Positions 17,333 through 26,414 of a stretch of DNA of 64,000 nucleotides are shown piece after piece. Both the position numbers and the translations under genes were made by a program. The stretch lies in NCBI RefSeq assembly GCF_001050345.1, contig NZ_LFMW01000003.1, forward strand, positions 1-64,000. Direction: 5' to 3'. This DNA is from Pseudomonas fildesensis (GTDB lineage: Bacteria > Pseudomonadota > Gammaproteobacteria > Pseudomonadales > Pseudomonadaceae). The notes under the pieces were generated by a model that was not told the origin of the DNA, searched no databases, and saw only the letters and a list, made by a program, of their open reading frames with translations. Position 1 is the first letter of the stretch; every line of letters begins with the position of its first letter.

Positions 17333-18715
17333 ATGCGTCGCCTGTTATTCGCCTGCCTGCTCATGGGCTCTGCACACGCCTTTGCCTTTGACCGCCTGCA
17401 AGTCGAGGGCTACACCTTGCCCAACGGCCTGCAATTACTGCTCAAACCGGGCACCGAGCGCGGGCACGTGGCCATTCGTCTGGTGGTGGGTGTTGGCCTG
17501 GATGACTTCAGTTGCGAGGACAAGGAACTGCCGCACCTGCTCGAACATCTGCTGTTCAGCGGCATCGACGGCGGCGGCGAAGGCGACCTGGAAGACCGCA
17601 TGCAGGCCTTGGGCGGCGAGTGGAACGCCTACACCAGCAATGCCGACACCACCTTCGTGATCGAGGCACCCGCGCAAAACCAGCGCAAGGTGCTCGACCT
17701 GCTGCTGGCGATCATCACCCGCACCGAACTGACCGACGCGAATATCAACGCGGCCAAGCAGGTGGTCGAGCGCGAAGACGGCGGCCATTACTCACACCTC
17801 CAACGCCTGCTGGACCGCCAGGACCTGGGCCACACCGCCAGTAACCAATTAGCGATCGAGCTGGGCCTCAAGTGTGCCGAACGCGCCGAAGTCGGCCACC
17901 TGACCCGCGACCAACTGGAGAAGCTGCGCAAGAATTGGTACGCCCCCAACAACATGACCCTGATCATCGTCGGCGACCTCGACAAACTGCTGCCGGCCTA
18001 CCTGGAACGCACCTATGGCGAACTCGACCCCGTCGATCCTACCGAGCACTTGCCCCTGCCGGACATCCAGCACGCCGCCGCCAGCCACCGCGACCTGATA
18101 CACGGCTGGGTCGGTGACAGCGCCAAACTGCACTGGCTGTTTCCCGAACCGATGCTGGACGACCAGCATGATGAAACCTACGACCTGCTCAAGGACTACC
18201 TCGACTGGGCGCTGTACCGCCAATTGCGCCTCAAGCACGGGTTGTCCTACGGCCCGTGGAGCGAACGCGAAGTGCTCGGCGGTGTCGGCTTCCTCAGTCT
18301 GAATGCCGATCTCGAACGGGAAAACCTCCCCGAAGCCGAGCAGGTTCTGCAAGACCTCAAGGCGCAGTTGCTCAAGGACGGCCTCGAGCCGGCGGTGTTC
18401 GCCCGACTGCAACAAGCCGCGATCGCGCGCCAGGCCTGGGCGGTGCAGGGCAACAGCGCGCTGGCCGACTATTACTGGAGCGCCTCGGGTGACTATGCCA
18501 AGGGACGTATCAGCGACCCGGTCAAGCGCATCAAGGCCGTGAGCCTGGAGCAGACCAACCAGGCCATGCGCGAAGTCTTCAAACAGCCGGGTTACTGGCG
18601 CATCGAGAAACCACTGCTGAGCTACGACATGCTCAACTGGATCGCTGCCGGCGTGCTGGTGCTGATCGCCATTGTGTTGATCGGCGTACGCAGTTATCGC
18701 AAACGGATCACGTAA
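17333..18715 (+). CDS. M16-family zinc peptidase, exported and C-terminally anchored
   Basis: Protein of 460 residues with signal peptide MRRLLFACLLMGSAHAFA. The inverted zinc motif HLLEH (68-72) with the downstream acidic ligand in QVVERED marks an M16 (pitrilysin/processing-peptidase) protease. The C-terminal half carries the inactive M16_C fold (YRQLRLKHGLSYG). Unusually it ends in one hydrophobic helix (WIAAGVLVLIAIVLIGV) and a basic tail, so it probably sits in the periplasm tethered to the inner membrane. Substrate unknown. Confidence 0.9.
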   Translation: MRRLLFACLLMGSAHAFAFDRLQVEGYTLPNGLQLLLKPGTERGHVAIRLVVGVGLDDFSCEDKELPHLLEHLLFSGIDGGGEGDLEDRMQALGGEWNAYTSNADTTFVIEAPAQNQRKVLDLLLAIITRTELTDANINAAKQVVEREDGGHYSHLQRLLDRQDLGHTASNQLAIELGLKCAERAEVGHLTRDQLEKLRKNWYAPNNMTLIIVGDLDKLLPAYLERTYGELDPVDPTEHLPLPDIQHAAASHRDLIHGWVGDSAKLHWLFPEPMLDDQHDETYDLLKDYLDWALYRQLRLKHGLSYGPWSEREVLGGVGFLSLNADLERENLPEAEQVLQDLKAQLLKDGLEPAVFARLQQAAIARQAWAVQGNSALADYYWSASGDYAKGRISDPVKRIKAVSLEQTNQAMREVFKQPGYWRIEKPLLSYDMLNWIAAGVLVLIAIVLIGVRSYRKRIT

Positions 18716-18787
18716 TGAGGCACCGTACCCAGGGCTAAGACGTTATTCTGTCTGGGATTTTTTCCTACAAAGACTGCGAACCGCCGA

Positions 18788-19819
18788 ATGCCAAACCTGA
18801 CCCACTACATCCAGCGCATCCTCGAATTGATGAAGCGCTACCCAGGGGTGATCGCACTCGGCGGCTTCATTTCGGGTGTGAGCAGCTTCATCCTGGTGGA
18901 TCGCCAGCAGGGCATGGCCAGCTGGATCGCCGTCATCATGCTGGTGAGTTGGTTGTGGCTGATGCTGGAAAACAGCTTTACCCAGCTGTTCACCAAAGTC
19001 TTCAAGCGGGAAATCCCCGAACCGCTGTTGCGTTACGCCACCCAGATGATCCACCAGGAAAGTCTGTTTTTTGTGCTGCCGTTCTTTTTCATCACCACCA
19101 CCTGGAACAGCGGCCAATCGATCTTCACCGGGCTGCTCGGCGCGGCAGCACTGGTGTCGATCGTCGACCCGCTGTATTACAAGTGGCTGGCGCCCAAGCG
19201 TTCACTGTTCCTCGCGCTGCACACCCTGACCCTGTTCGCCGCGCTGCTCACCGCGTTGCCGATCATCATGCACCTGACCACCGCCGAGAGTTACAAGCTG
19301 GCACTGGGTGTGGCCATGGCCCTGTCGATCCCGAGCCTGGCCGTCAGCTTGCCACTGCGCAGCGTCAAAGGGTGGGCGATGCTGCTGGGGGTCACGGCTG
19401 CCATCGGCGCAGCGGGTTGGTTCCTGCGCAGTTGGGTACCGCCGGCCACCCTGTGGATGACCGAAGTGGCCATCAGCACGCAACTGCAAGACCGCACACC
19501 GGGCGATGACCTCAAGGAAGTCACTGCCGCCCAACTGCGCAGTGGCGGGCTGTACGCCTACACCGCGATCAACGCACCGCGGGGGTTGGATGAGCGGATC
19601 TACCACGTGTGGAAATTCAACGGCAAAGAAGTCGACCGCATCGCCCTGGATATCCATGGCGGGCGCAAGGAAGGCTATCGCGCCTGGACCCACAAGCAGA
19701 ACTTCCCGCCCGATGCCGTGGGCCGCTGGCAAGTGCGGGTACTGACGGAGGACGGTCAGGTGATCGGCGTGCTGCGTTTCAAAGTGACCGACACAGCACA
19801 AACGGACAACCCAAAGTAG
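18788..19819 (+). CDS. DUF5924/DUF2914 membrane protein
   Basis: Protein of 343 residues with about eight hydrophobic segments in the first 220 residues (DUF5924-like). The soluble C-terminal domain (about 255-340) resembles DUF2914: VWKFNGKEVDRIALDIHGG, the tryptophan-rich YRAWTHKQ and the GRWQVRVLTEDGQVIG strand. Function unknown. It lies 72 bp after the M16 gene and 27 bp before the MCE transporter operon, so it could be co-transcribed with the latter. Confidence 0.8.
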   Translation: MPNLTHYIQRILELMKRYPGVIALGGFISGVSSFILVDRQQGMASWIAVIMLVSWLWLMLENSFTQLFTKVFKREIPEPLLRYATQMIHQESLFFVLPFFFITTTWNSGQSIFTGLLGAAALVSIVDPLYYKWLAPKRSLFLALHTLTLFAALLTALPIIMHLTTAESYKLALGVAMALSIPSLAVSLPLRSVKGWAMLLGVTAAIGAAGWFLRSWVPPATLWMTEVAISTQLQDRTPGDDLKEVTAAQLRSGGLYAYTAINAPRGLDERIYHVWKFNGKEVDRIALDIHGGRKEGYRAWTHKQNFPPDAVGRWQVRVLTEDGQVIGVLRFKVTDTAQTDNPK

Positions 19820-19846
19820 GCAGGATCGTGCTATTACGTAGGAATT

Positions 19847-21022
19847 GTGGATAGCCAGACAAGCTCGGAGCTTATGACCAGTAGTACGACGGCCGGCGCG
19901 GCCTCCCTCGATACGTCCACCGCTCCTCCGTTACTCAGGATTACGGGGGACTGGACGCTTGCCCACTACGCCAACCTGAAGAAGCTGTCGGACAAACTCG
20001 ACGGCCAATACGACGCCGGCGCCCGCATCGACCTCAACGGCCTCGGCGCGCTGGACACCGCCGGTGCCTCACTGCTGGTGGAGCTGCTGGGCCCTGACCG
20101 CATCGAGCAATCCGCCGAGCAGACCGACTGTAGCCTCTCCGCCGCCGACCGGGCGCTACTCAAGACTGTTTACCGTTCCCTGAATGATTTCTGCGTACCG
20201 GACAAAGCGCCGGAAGAGGCCACCGGCATCCAAGTGCTGGCGCGTATCGGCCGGGCAGTGGACACGGTCTGGCAGGACAGCAAGAAACTGCTGGGCTTTA
20301 TCGGCCTGATCCTCGAAACCTTCGCCCGTAGCATTTTCAGGCCCAAGCGCTGGCGCCTGACGCCGATGGTTGCGCATATCGAACAGACCGGCCTCGACGC
20401 CGCCCCCATCGTCGCCTTGCTGACCTTCCTGGTGGGCGCTGTGGTGGCCTTTCTCGGCGCTACAGTGCTCAAGAGCTTTGGCGCGACGATTTTCACCGTC
20501 GACCTGGTGGCGTTCTCCTTCCTGCGCGAATTCGGCGTGTTGCTCACCGCGATCCTCATCGCCGGCCGCACCGCCAGTGCGTTTACTGCGCAAATCGGCT
20601 CGATGAAGGCCAACGAAGAAATCGACGCCATCCGCACCTTGGGCCTGGACCCGATGGAGCTGCTGGTGTTGCCGCGCGTACTGGCGTTGCTGGTGGCGCT
20701 GCCGATGCTGACGTTCGTGGCAATGCTCTCGGGGATAGTCGGCGGCGGCGTGGTGTGCGCCGTGGCCCTGGATATTTCCCCGGCGATGTTCCTCTCGCTG
20801 CTGCAATCGGACATTGGCGTGCAGCATTTTCTGGTGGGCATGGTGAAAGCGCCGATCTTCGCCTTCCTGATCGCGGCCATCGGCTGCCTGGAAGGTTTCA
20901 AGGTCAGCGGCAGTGCCGAGTCGGTCGGCGCCCACACCACGTCCAGCGTGGTGCAATCGATCTTTGTGGTGATCGTGCTGGATGCGGTCGCCGCGTTGTT
21001 CTTCATGGAGATGGGCTGGTGA
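19847..21022 (+). CDS. MlaE-family lipid ABC transporter permease with fused STAS domain
   Basis: Protein of 391 residues. An N-terminal STAS-like (MlaB-type) domain (about 28-90; GALDTAGASLLVELLG) is fused to an MlaE permease (about 150-391; RTASAFTAQIGSMKANEEIDAI). Such permeases form the core of MCE transporters that shuttle phospholipids or other lipids across the envelope. The fusion replaces a separate MlaB. GTG 19847 and ATG 19874 are both possible starts, each with a close Shine-Dalgarno. It heads a four-gene operon with overlapping ends and is distinct from the classical ttg2/mla locus, so no symbol is given. Confidence 0.92.
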   Translation: MDSQTSSELMTSSTTAGAASLDTSTAPPLLRITGDWTLAHYANLKKLSDKLDGQYDAGARIDLNGLGALDTAGASLLVELLGPDRIEQSAEQTDCSLSAADRALLKTVYRSLNDFCVPDKAPEEATGIQVLARIGRAVDTVWQDSKKLLGFIGLILETFARSIFRPKRWRLTPMVAHIEQTGLDAAPIVALLTFLVGAVVAFLGATVLKSFGATIFTVDLVAFSFLREFGVLLTAILIAGRTASAFTAQIGSMKANEEIDAIRTLGLDPMELLVLPRVLALLVALPMLTFVAMLSGIVGGGVVCAVALDISPAMFLSLLQSDIGVQHFLVGMVKAPIFAFLIAAIGCLEGFKVSGSAESVGAHTTSSVVQSIFVVIVLDAVAALFFMEMGW

Positions 21023-21822
21023 GTCGTGTACACCGTTCGCCCACTGAGGCGGTGATTGAGGTGCGTGGCCTGTGCAATCGCTTTGGCAGCCAGAGCGTGC
21101 ACGAGCACCTCGACCTGGATTTGTACAAAGGCGAAATCCTTGCAGTGGTCGGCGGCTCCGGCAGCGGCAAGTCGGTGCTGCTGCGCAGCATTATCGGCCT
21201 GCGCCGACCCAACGAAGGCGAGGTGAGGGTGTTCGGCAAGAACCTCCCGAGCCTGTCGGAGCACGAACGCTCGCGGGTGGAACGGCGCTTTGGCGTGCTG
21301 TTCCAGAAGGGCGCGCTATTTTCCTCGCTGACCGTCACCGAGAACGTCGCACTGCCGCTGATCGAACACGCAGGCCTCAGCCGCGCCGACGCCGAGCATT
21401 TGGCCGCGGTCAAACTGGCGCTGGCCGGGCTGCCGCTGTCGGCGGCCGACAAATACCCGGCGTCGCTGTCGGGCGGCATGATCAAGCGTGCGGCCTTGGC
21501 CCGCGCGCTGGCGCTGGACCCAGACATCCTGTTTCTCGACGAACCCACCGCCGGCCTCGACCCGATTGGCGCCGCACAATTCGACCAGCTGATCCTGACC
21601 CTGCGCGATGCGCTGGGCCTGAGCGTGTTCCTGGTCACCCACGACCTCGACACGCTGTACACCATCACCGACCGCGTGGCGGTGCTGGCGCAGAAGAAAG
21701 TGCTGGTGGCCGATGCCATCGATGTCGTCTCCGAAACGGACGACGCCTGGATTCACGAATACTTCCACGGCCCCCGGGGCCGCGCGGCATTGGATGCCGC
21801 TCAACCGCTCAACGAGGTATGA
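21019..21822 (+). CDS. MlaF-family ABC transporter ATP-binding protein
   Basis: ATPase of 267 residues driving the MCE transporter. Walker A GGSGSGKS (45-52), signature LSGGM, Walker B ILFLDEPTAGLDP and the switch VTHD are intact. The start is the GTG overlapping the permease stop by four bases (GTGA). The GLDP and GGM motifs match the Mla/Ttg2A branch. Confidence 0.94.
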   Translation: MSRVHRSPTEAVIEVRGLCNRFGSQSVHEHLDLDLYKGEILAVVGGSGSGKSVLLRSIIGLRRPNEGEVRVFGKNLPSLSEHERSRVERRFGVLFQKGALFSSLTVTENVALPLIEHAGLSRADAEHLAAVKLALAGLPLSAADKYPASLSGGMIKRAALARALALDPDILFLDEPTAGLDPIGAAQFDQLILTLRDALGLSVFLVTHDLDTLYTITDRVAVLAQKKVLVADAIDVVSETDDAWIHEYFHGPRGRAALDAAQPLNEV

Positions 21823-21823
21823 C

Positions 21824-22762
21824 ATGGAAACCCGAGCCCATCATGTGATGATCGGTCTGTTCAGCGTAATCGTGGTGGCCGGCGCGATGCTGTTTGGCCT
21901 TTGGCTGGCCAAATCCAGCGTCGATACGGCCTTCCAGGATTACGAAGTGATCTTCAACGAAGCGGTCAGCGGCCTGTCCCAGGGCAGCTCGGTGCAGTAC
22001 AGCGGGATCAAGGTGGGCGATGTGATCAGCCTGCGCCTGGACCCCAACGACCCGCGCCGCGTACTCGCGCGCATCCGCCTGGCCGGCGAGACGCCGATCA
22101 AGGAAGACACCCAGGCCAAACTGGCGCTGACCGGCATCACTGGCACCTCGATCATCCAGCTCAGCGGCGGCACGCCCCAGAGCCCGGAACTCAAGGGCAA
22201 GGACGGCAACTTGCCGGAAATCATCGCCTCGCCATCGCCCATTGCCCGGTTGCTCAATAACAGCAATGACTTGATGACCAGCATCAACCTGTTGCTGCAT
22301 AACGCCAACGGCATGTTCTCTGCGCAGAATGTCGAGCGCATCAGCAAAACCTTGGACCATCTTGAGCAAACCACAGGGGCAATTGCCGACCAGCGCGGCG
22401 ATATCAAAGTGGTGATGCAACAGCTGATGCAGGTGAGCAAACAGGCCGGTGCCGCCCTGGAGCAGACCACCGTGCTGATGCGCAACGCCAACGGTTTGCT
22501 CACCGAGCAAGGCAAGCAGGCCTTCGGCAGCGCCGAGCAGGCCATGAAATCCCTCGAGCAAAGCACCGCGACCATCAATACCTTGCTGACCGACAACAAG
22601 GACTCGGTGAACAGCGGCATGCAAGGCCTTAACGAACTGGCACCGGCCGTGCGCGAACTGCGCGAAACCCTCGGTTCGCTGCGCGCCATCTCCCGTCGCC
22701 TGGAAGCCAACCCCAGCGGTTACTTGCTGGGCAGCGACAAGAACAAGGAGTTCACGCCATGA
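21824..22762 (+). CDS. MCE-domain (MlaD-like) substrate-binding protein
   Basis: Protein of 312 residues with one N-terminal membrane helix (HHVMIGLFSVIVVAGAML), an MCE domain (about 40-120; VQYSGIKVGDV, LTGITGTSIIQLSGG) and a long helical C-terminal part rich in Gln/Leu. It is the periplasmic lipid-channel component anchored in the inner membrane. ATG lies one base after the ATPase stop; its own stop overlaps the next gene (ATGA). Confidence 0.93.
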   Translation: METRAHHVMIGLFSVIVVAGAMLFGLWLAKSSVDTAFQDYEVIFNEAVSGLSQGSSVQYSGIKVGDVISLRLDPNDPRRVLARIRLAGETPIKEDTQAKLALTGITGTSIIQLSGGTPQSPELKGKDGNLPEIIASPSPIARLLNNSNDLMTSINLLLHNANGMFSAQNVERISKTLDHLEQTTGAIADQRGDIKVVMQQLMQVSKQAGAALEQTTVLMRNANGLLTEQGKQAFGSAEQAMKSLEQSTATINTLLTDNKDSVNSGMQGLNELAPAVRELRETLGSLRAISRRLEANPSGYLLGSDKNKEFTP

Positions 22763-23385
22763 AGCGTGCTTACCAACTGATCGCCCCTGTGGCCCTGGCC
22801 CTGAACCTGGCGCTGCTCAGCGCGTGCTCGATCCTGCCTCAGGCGGACCCGTCGGACGTGTACCGCCTGGCTTCGGCCCAGACCGCTACCCAAGGCACGC
22901 AGGTAACCTGGTCGCTGCGCGTGGCCAAGCCACAGACCAGTGAGTTTCTCGACAGCCCGCGTATTGCCGTGGTGCCCAATGGCAACCTGATCAGCAGCTA
23001 CGCGAACTCACGCTGGAGCGATCCGGCGCCGGTGTTGTTGCGCAATCGCTTTATGGATGGCTTCCAGCGCGATGGCCGGGTGACGCTGTTGAGTACCGAC
23101 GACACCAACCTGCAAGCCGACTATGAGTTGGGCGGGCAGTTGCAGGCGTTTCAGAGTGAATACCATGGCAGTGCGGTTGAGGTGGTGATCCGCCTTGACG
23201 CGCGGTTGGTGCGCGGGAGTGATCAGCGGATTATTGCCAGCCGGCGGTTTGAAATTCGCCAACCAGCCAGCGATACCAAGGTGCCGGCCGTAGTGGTCGG
23301 GTTTGGCCAAGCCGGGGATGCATTGAATAAGCAGGTGGTGGATTGGGCGGTGCAGCAGGGCAACGCAGCACTTGTGGCGAGGTAG
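22759..23385 (+). CDS. ABC-type transport auxiliary lipoprotein (PqiC-like)
   Basis: Lipoprotein of 208 residues with lipobox LLSAC (Cys23) and the ABC-transport auxiliary component fold (PqiC/YmbA type, DUF330-like). It would complete the MCE system at the outer membrane. Its last codons and stop (GTGGCGAGGTAG) lie inside the left arm of a REP inverted repeat, so the repeat defines the C-terminus. Confidence 0.9.
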   Translation: MKRAYQLIAPVALALNLALLSACSILPQADPSDVYRLASAQTATQGTQVTWSLRVAKPQTSEFLDSPRIAVVPNGNLISSYANSRWSDPAPVLLRNRFMDGFQRDGRVTLLSTDDTNLQADYELGGQLQAFQSEYHGSAVEVVIRLDARLVRGSDQRIIASRRFEIRQPASDTKVPAVVVGFGQAGDALNKQVVDWAVQQGNAALVAR

Positions 23386-23503
23386 CTTGCTCCCGCTGGG
23401 CTGCGCAGCAGCCCCAAAACCAGCCAATGAGCTTTGACTGACACACCTGCAAAATCTTGTTGGGGCTGCTTCGCAGCCCAGCGGGAGCAAGCTCCCTCGC
23501 CAC
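23374..23503. repeat. REPIN-like inverted repeat between convergent genes
   Basis: Two 44-base arms (23374-23417 and 23460-23503) are inverted copies differing at about two positions, with 42 bases between. The arms carry the AGCTTGCTCCCGCTGGGCTG core of Pseudomonas REP sequences. No transposase (RAYT) is nearby. Confidence 0.88.
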
Positions 23504-23516
23504 AGGGATTGGAGTC

Positions 23517-24746
23517 TTAACCGAAGAACCAGTAGCACACCGCAATCGCCGCGACCACACCGGCAAACTCCGCCAGCAACGCACACCCTACGGCATGCCG
23601 CGCCCGCTGAATCCCCACCGATCCAAAGTAAACCGCCAACACATAAAAGGTGGTTTCCGTACTGCCCTGAATCGTCGCTGCCACCAATGCCGGGAAGCTG
23701 TCCACGCCCTGGGTCTGCATCGTCTCAATCAACATCGCCCGCGCCGCGCTGCCGGAGAACGGCTTGACCATCGCCGTCGGCAAGGCATCGACAAAGCGCG
23801 TGTCCATGCCCGTCCAGGCCACCAGATGGCGAATACCCTCAAGGCCGAAGTCCAGCGCCCCGGAGGCGCGCAACACGCCTACCGCACACAGCATCGCCAC
23901 CAGGTACGGCAACAGGTTCTTGGCGACATCGAAGCCCTCTTTGGCCCCTTCGACAAACGCTTCATACACCTTCACCTTACGCAACGCGCCGATCACCAGA
24001 AACAGCATGATCAACCCGAACAACGTCAGGTTGCCCAGGATCGACGACAAGCCAGCCAGCGCCGTGGCGGACAGGGTCGCCAGCAACGCCATAAAGCCGC
24101 CCAGCACCAGCGCGCCCGGAATCAGGTAAGCCAGCACCACCGGATCCCACAGCCGCAGGCGCTGCATCACCGCCACCGAGAGCAGCCCCACGAGTGTCGA
24201 TGCGCTGGTGGCCAGCAGGATCGGCAGGAACACCAGCGTCGGGTCGGCGGCGCCTTGTTGGGCGCGGTACATGAAGATCGTTACCGGCAACAGCGTCAGC
24301 GAGGACGCGTTAAGCACCAGGAACAGGATCTGCGCGTTACTCGCAGTATTGGGTATGGGGTTGAGTTCCTGCAGCGCCTTCATGGCTTTCAGGCCGATAG
24401 GCGTCGCGGCGTTGTCCAGGCCCAGGCCGTTGGCGGCGAAGTTTAGGGTGATCAAGCCGATGGCCGGGTGGCCGGCCGGGACTTCCGGCATCAGGCGGCG
24501 AAACAGTGGGCCCAGGGCCTTGGCCAACCAGTCGACGATCCCGGCTTTTTCGGCGATACGCAAAAAGCCCAGCCACAACGTCAGGGTGCCGAACAGCAGC
24601 ACCATCACTTCCACCGACAATTTGGCCATGGCGAAAATGCTTTCCACCATCGCCGCAAAAATCCCGGCATTACCGCCCACCAGCCATTGCGCCAGTGCTG
24701 ACACCATTGCCACGACAAAGAAGCCAAGCCACAGGCCATTGAGCAT
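23517..24746 (-). CDS. SpmA/SpmB-like nucleoside-recognition (Gate) domain membrane protein
   Basis: Protein of 409 residues with the SpmA-like half first (NFAANGLGLDNAATPIGLKA) and the SpmB-like half after about residue 230 (STETTFYVLAVYFGSVG), as a natural fusion. The proteins are named from spore-maturation genes of Bacillus, but in Pseudomonas they are general membrane transport-like proteins of unknown substrate. GGGGGA lies before the ATG. Confidence 0.88.
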   Translation of the reverse strand: MLNGLWLGFFVVAMVSALAQWLVGGNAGIFAAMVESIFAMAKLSVEVMVLLFGTLTLWLGFLRIAEKAGIVDWLAKALGPLFRRLMPEVPAGHPAIGLITLNFAANGLGLDNAATPIGLKAMKALQELNPIPNTASNAQILFLVLNASSLTLLPVTIFMYRAQQGAADPTLVFLPILLATSASTLVGLLSVAVMQRLRLWDPVVLAYLIPGALVLGGFMALLATLSATALAGLSSILGNLTLFGLIMLFLVIGALRKVKVYEAFVEGAKEGFDVAKNLLPYLVAMLCAVGVLRASGALDFGLEGIRHLVAWTGMDTRFVDALPTAMVKPFSGSAARAMLIETMQTQGVDSFPALVAATIQGSTETTFYVLAVYFGSVGIQRARHAVGCALLAEFAGVVAAIAVCYWFFG

Positions 24747-24798
24747 CAGTTAAATCCCCCGAAAGATGGGGCGAATGATAGCGGGGCTGGCAGAAACG

Positions 24799-24825
24799 AC
24801 AAACCCCGGATTTACCGGGGTTTGT
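24799..24825. terminator. Hairpin terminator between gltP and the SpmA/B-like gene
   Basis: ACAAACCCCGG-ATTTA-CCGGGGTTTGT, a perfect 11-bp stem with a 5-base loop. It lies just past the gltP stop (minus strand) only if read from the right; the U-rich right arm supports termination of gltP. It also separates gltP from the co-directional downstream gene. Confidence 0.75.
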
Positions 24826-24841
24826 TCATATCACGCCGGCA

Positions 24842-26173
24842 TCAGCCGCGGCTGGCCTCACCGACCGGCAGCGCTTGCTTGGTGCGCCAGTGCGGCAGGG
24901 AGTTCCAGTAGCGCTCGCCCTTGGCATCGTCGTACATGCCTTCCCAGCGGGAGATGACCAACACAGCCAGGGCGTTGCCGATTACGTTGAGTGCGGTACG
25001 CGCCATGTCCATGATGCGGTCGACACCGGCAATGAACGCCAGGCCTTCCAGCGGGATGCCCACGCTGCCCAGGGTGGCCAGCAGCACCACGAAGGACACA
25101 CCCGGCACGCCGGCGATACCTTTGGAGGTCACCATCAGGGTCAGCACCAGCATCAGTTGCTGGCCGATCGACAGGTCGATGCCATACAACTGGGCGATAA
25201 AGATCGCCGCGATGCTCTGGTACAGGGTCGAACCGTCGAGGTTGAACGAGTAGCCGGTCGGCACCACGAAGCTGCAGATGGCCTTCGGCGCGCCGTAGGC
25301 TTCCATCTTCTCGATCACACGTGGCAACACGGTTTCGGAACTGGCGGTGGAGTAGGCCAGCACCAACTCATCCTTGAAGATGCGCATCAGCTTGATCACC
25401 GAGAAACCGAACAGGCGAGCGATCAGGCCGAGGATCACAAAGGCGAAGAACAGGATGGCGACGTAAACCAGGATCACCAGCTTGGCCAGCGGCAGCAAGG
25501 AGGCGAAGCCGAAGTTGGCGACGGTCACCGCGATCAGTGCAAAGACGCCGACCGGGGCGTACTTCATGATCATGTGGGTGACTTTGAACATGCTCTCGGA
25601 CACGCCCTGGAACATCGTAACCAGCGGCTCGCGCAGATCGGGTTTGAGGCTCGAAAGGCCAAGGCCGAACAGCACCGAGAAGAAGATGATCGGCAGCATT
25701 TCACCACGGGCAACGGCGGCGAAGATGTTCGACGGGATCAGGTTGAGGATCGTCTGGATGAACGCATGCTCATGCTGCACTTCGGCGGCGGTCGCCTGGT
25801 ACTTGGAGATATCGACGGTACCCAGGGTACTCATATCGATGCCCGCGCCCGGATGGAACACATTGGCCAACAGCAGGCCGACCACAATGGCGATGGTGGT
25901 GACGATCTCGAAGTAAAGGATGGTTTTGACGCCGATACGCCCGAGCTTTTTCGCGTCGCCCACACCGGCAATGCCGACGATCAGCGAGGAAATCACAATC
26001 GGGATCACGATCATCTTGATCAGGCGGATAAAGATATCGCCCGCCGGCTGCAACACGTTGCTGATCCACCAGGCCTTTTCAGCACTGAAATGGTTGAGCA
26101 CAGCACCGATTGCGATCCCCAACACCAAACCGATGAGGATCTGCCAGGCGAGGCTTAGCTTTGCCTTCTTCAT
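24842..26173 (-). CDS. gltP: Glutamate/aspartate:proton symporter
   Basis: DAACS-family secondary transporter of 443 residues. The hairpin and binding motifs are clear: the serine-rich TASSETVLPRVI loop, the NLDGSTLYQS signature, and the MVTSKGIAGVPG segment. AAGGG precedes the ATG. It imports C4-dicarboxylate amino acids. The gene is followed in the opposite direction by an unusual gene-free region holding a TetR-type operator. Confidence 0.94.
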   Translation of the reverse strand: MKKAKLSLAWQILIGLVLGIAIGAVLNHFSAEKAWWISNVLQPAGDIFIRLIKMIVIPIVISSLIVGIAGVGDAKKLGRIGVKTILYFEIVTTIAIVVGLLLANVFHPGAGIDMSTLGTVDISKYQATAAEVQHEHAFIQTILNLIPSNIFAAVARGEMLPIIFFSVLFGLGLSSLKPDLREPLVTMFQGVSESMFKVTHMIMKYAPVGVFALIAVTVANFGFASLLPLAKLVILVYVAILFFAFVILGLIARLFGFSVIKLMRIFKDELVLAYSTASSETVLPRVIEKMEAYGAPKAICSFVVPTGYSFNLDGSTLYQSIAAIFIAQLYGIDLSIGQQLMLVLTLMVTSKGIAGVPGVSFVVLLATLGSVGIPLEGLAFIAGVDRIMDMARTALNVIGNALAVLVISRWEGMYDDAKGERYWNSLPHWRTKQALPVGEASRG

Positions 26174-26363
26174 GTCATTACCCTTACTTCAAGTGGACTT
26201 AAGGCAAATGCGCCAGCTGCAACGCTCGAAAGCGAAAAAGTGTGTGCATCTGCCTCCGTAGAAGGTCACCGCAGCGTGGCCGAAATGGCTTACTGGCAGG
26301 CGAAAAAAGGCGCAACTATTCCGATGCAACAGGGCGGCGTCTAATGCCGTAAACGCCTACCCT

Positions 26364-26414
26364 ATGCCGAATCGGCATGGCTTTTTTCTATAATAACTGT
26401 CCGATCGGTCAGTT
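26364..26414 (+). promoter_or_regulatory. Orphan promoter with TetR-type operator
   Basis: A perfect palindrome ATGCCGA-A-TCGGCAT (26364-26378), a perfect -10 TATAAT (26389-26394) and, directly after it, the near-palindrome AACTGTCCGATCGGTCAGTT (26395-26414; CCGATCGG centre, two mismatches) lie in a row. CCGATCGG centres are common in TetR-family operators. A repressor here would cover the transcription start. No gene follows for 500 bp on this strand. Confidence 0.55.
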
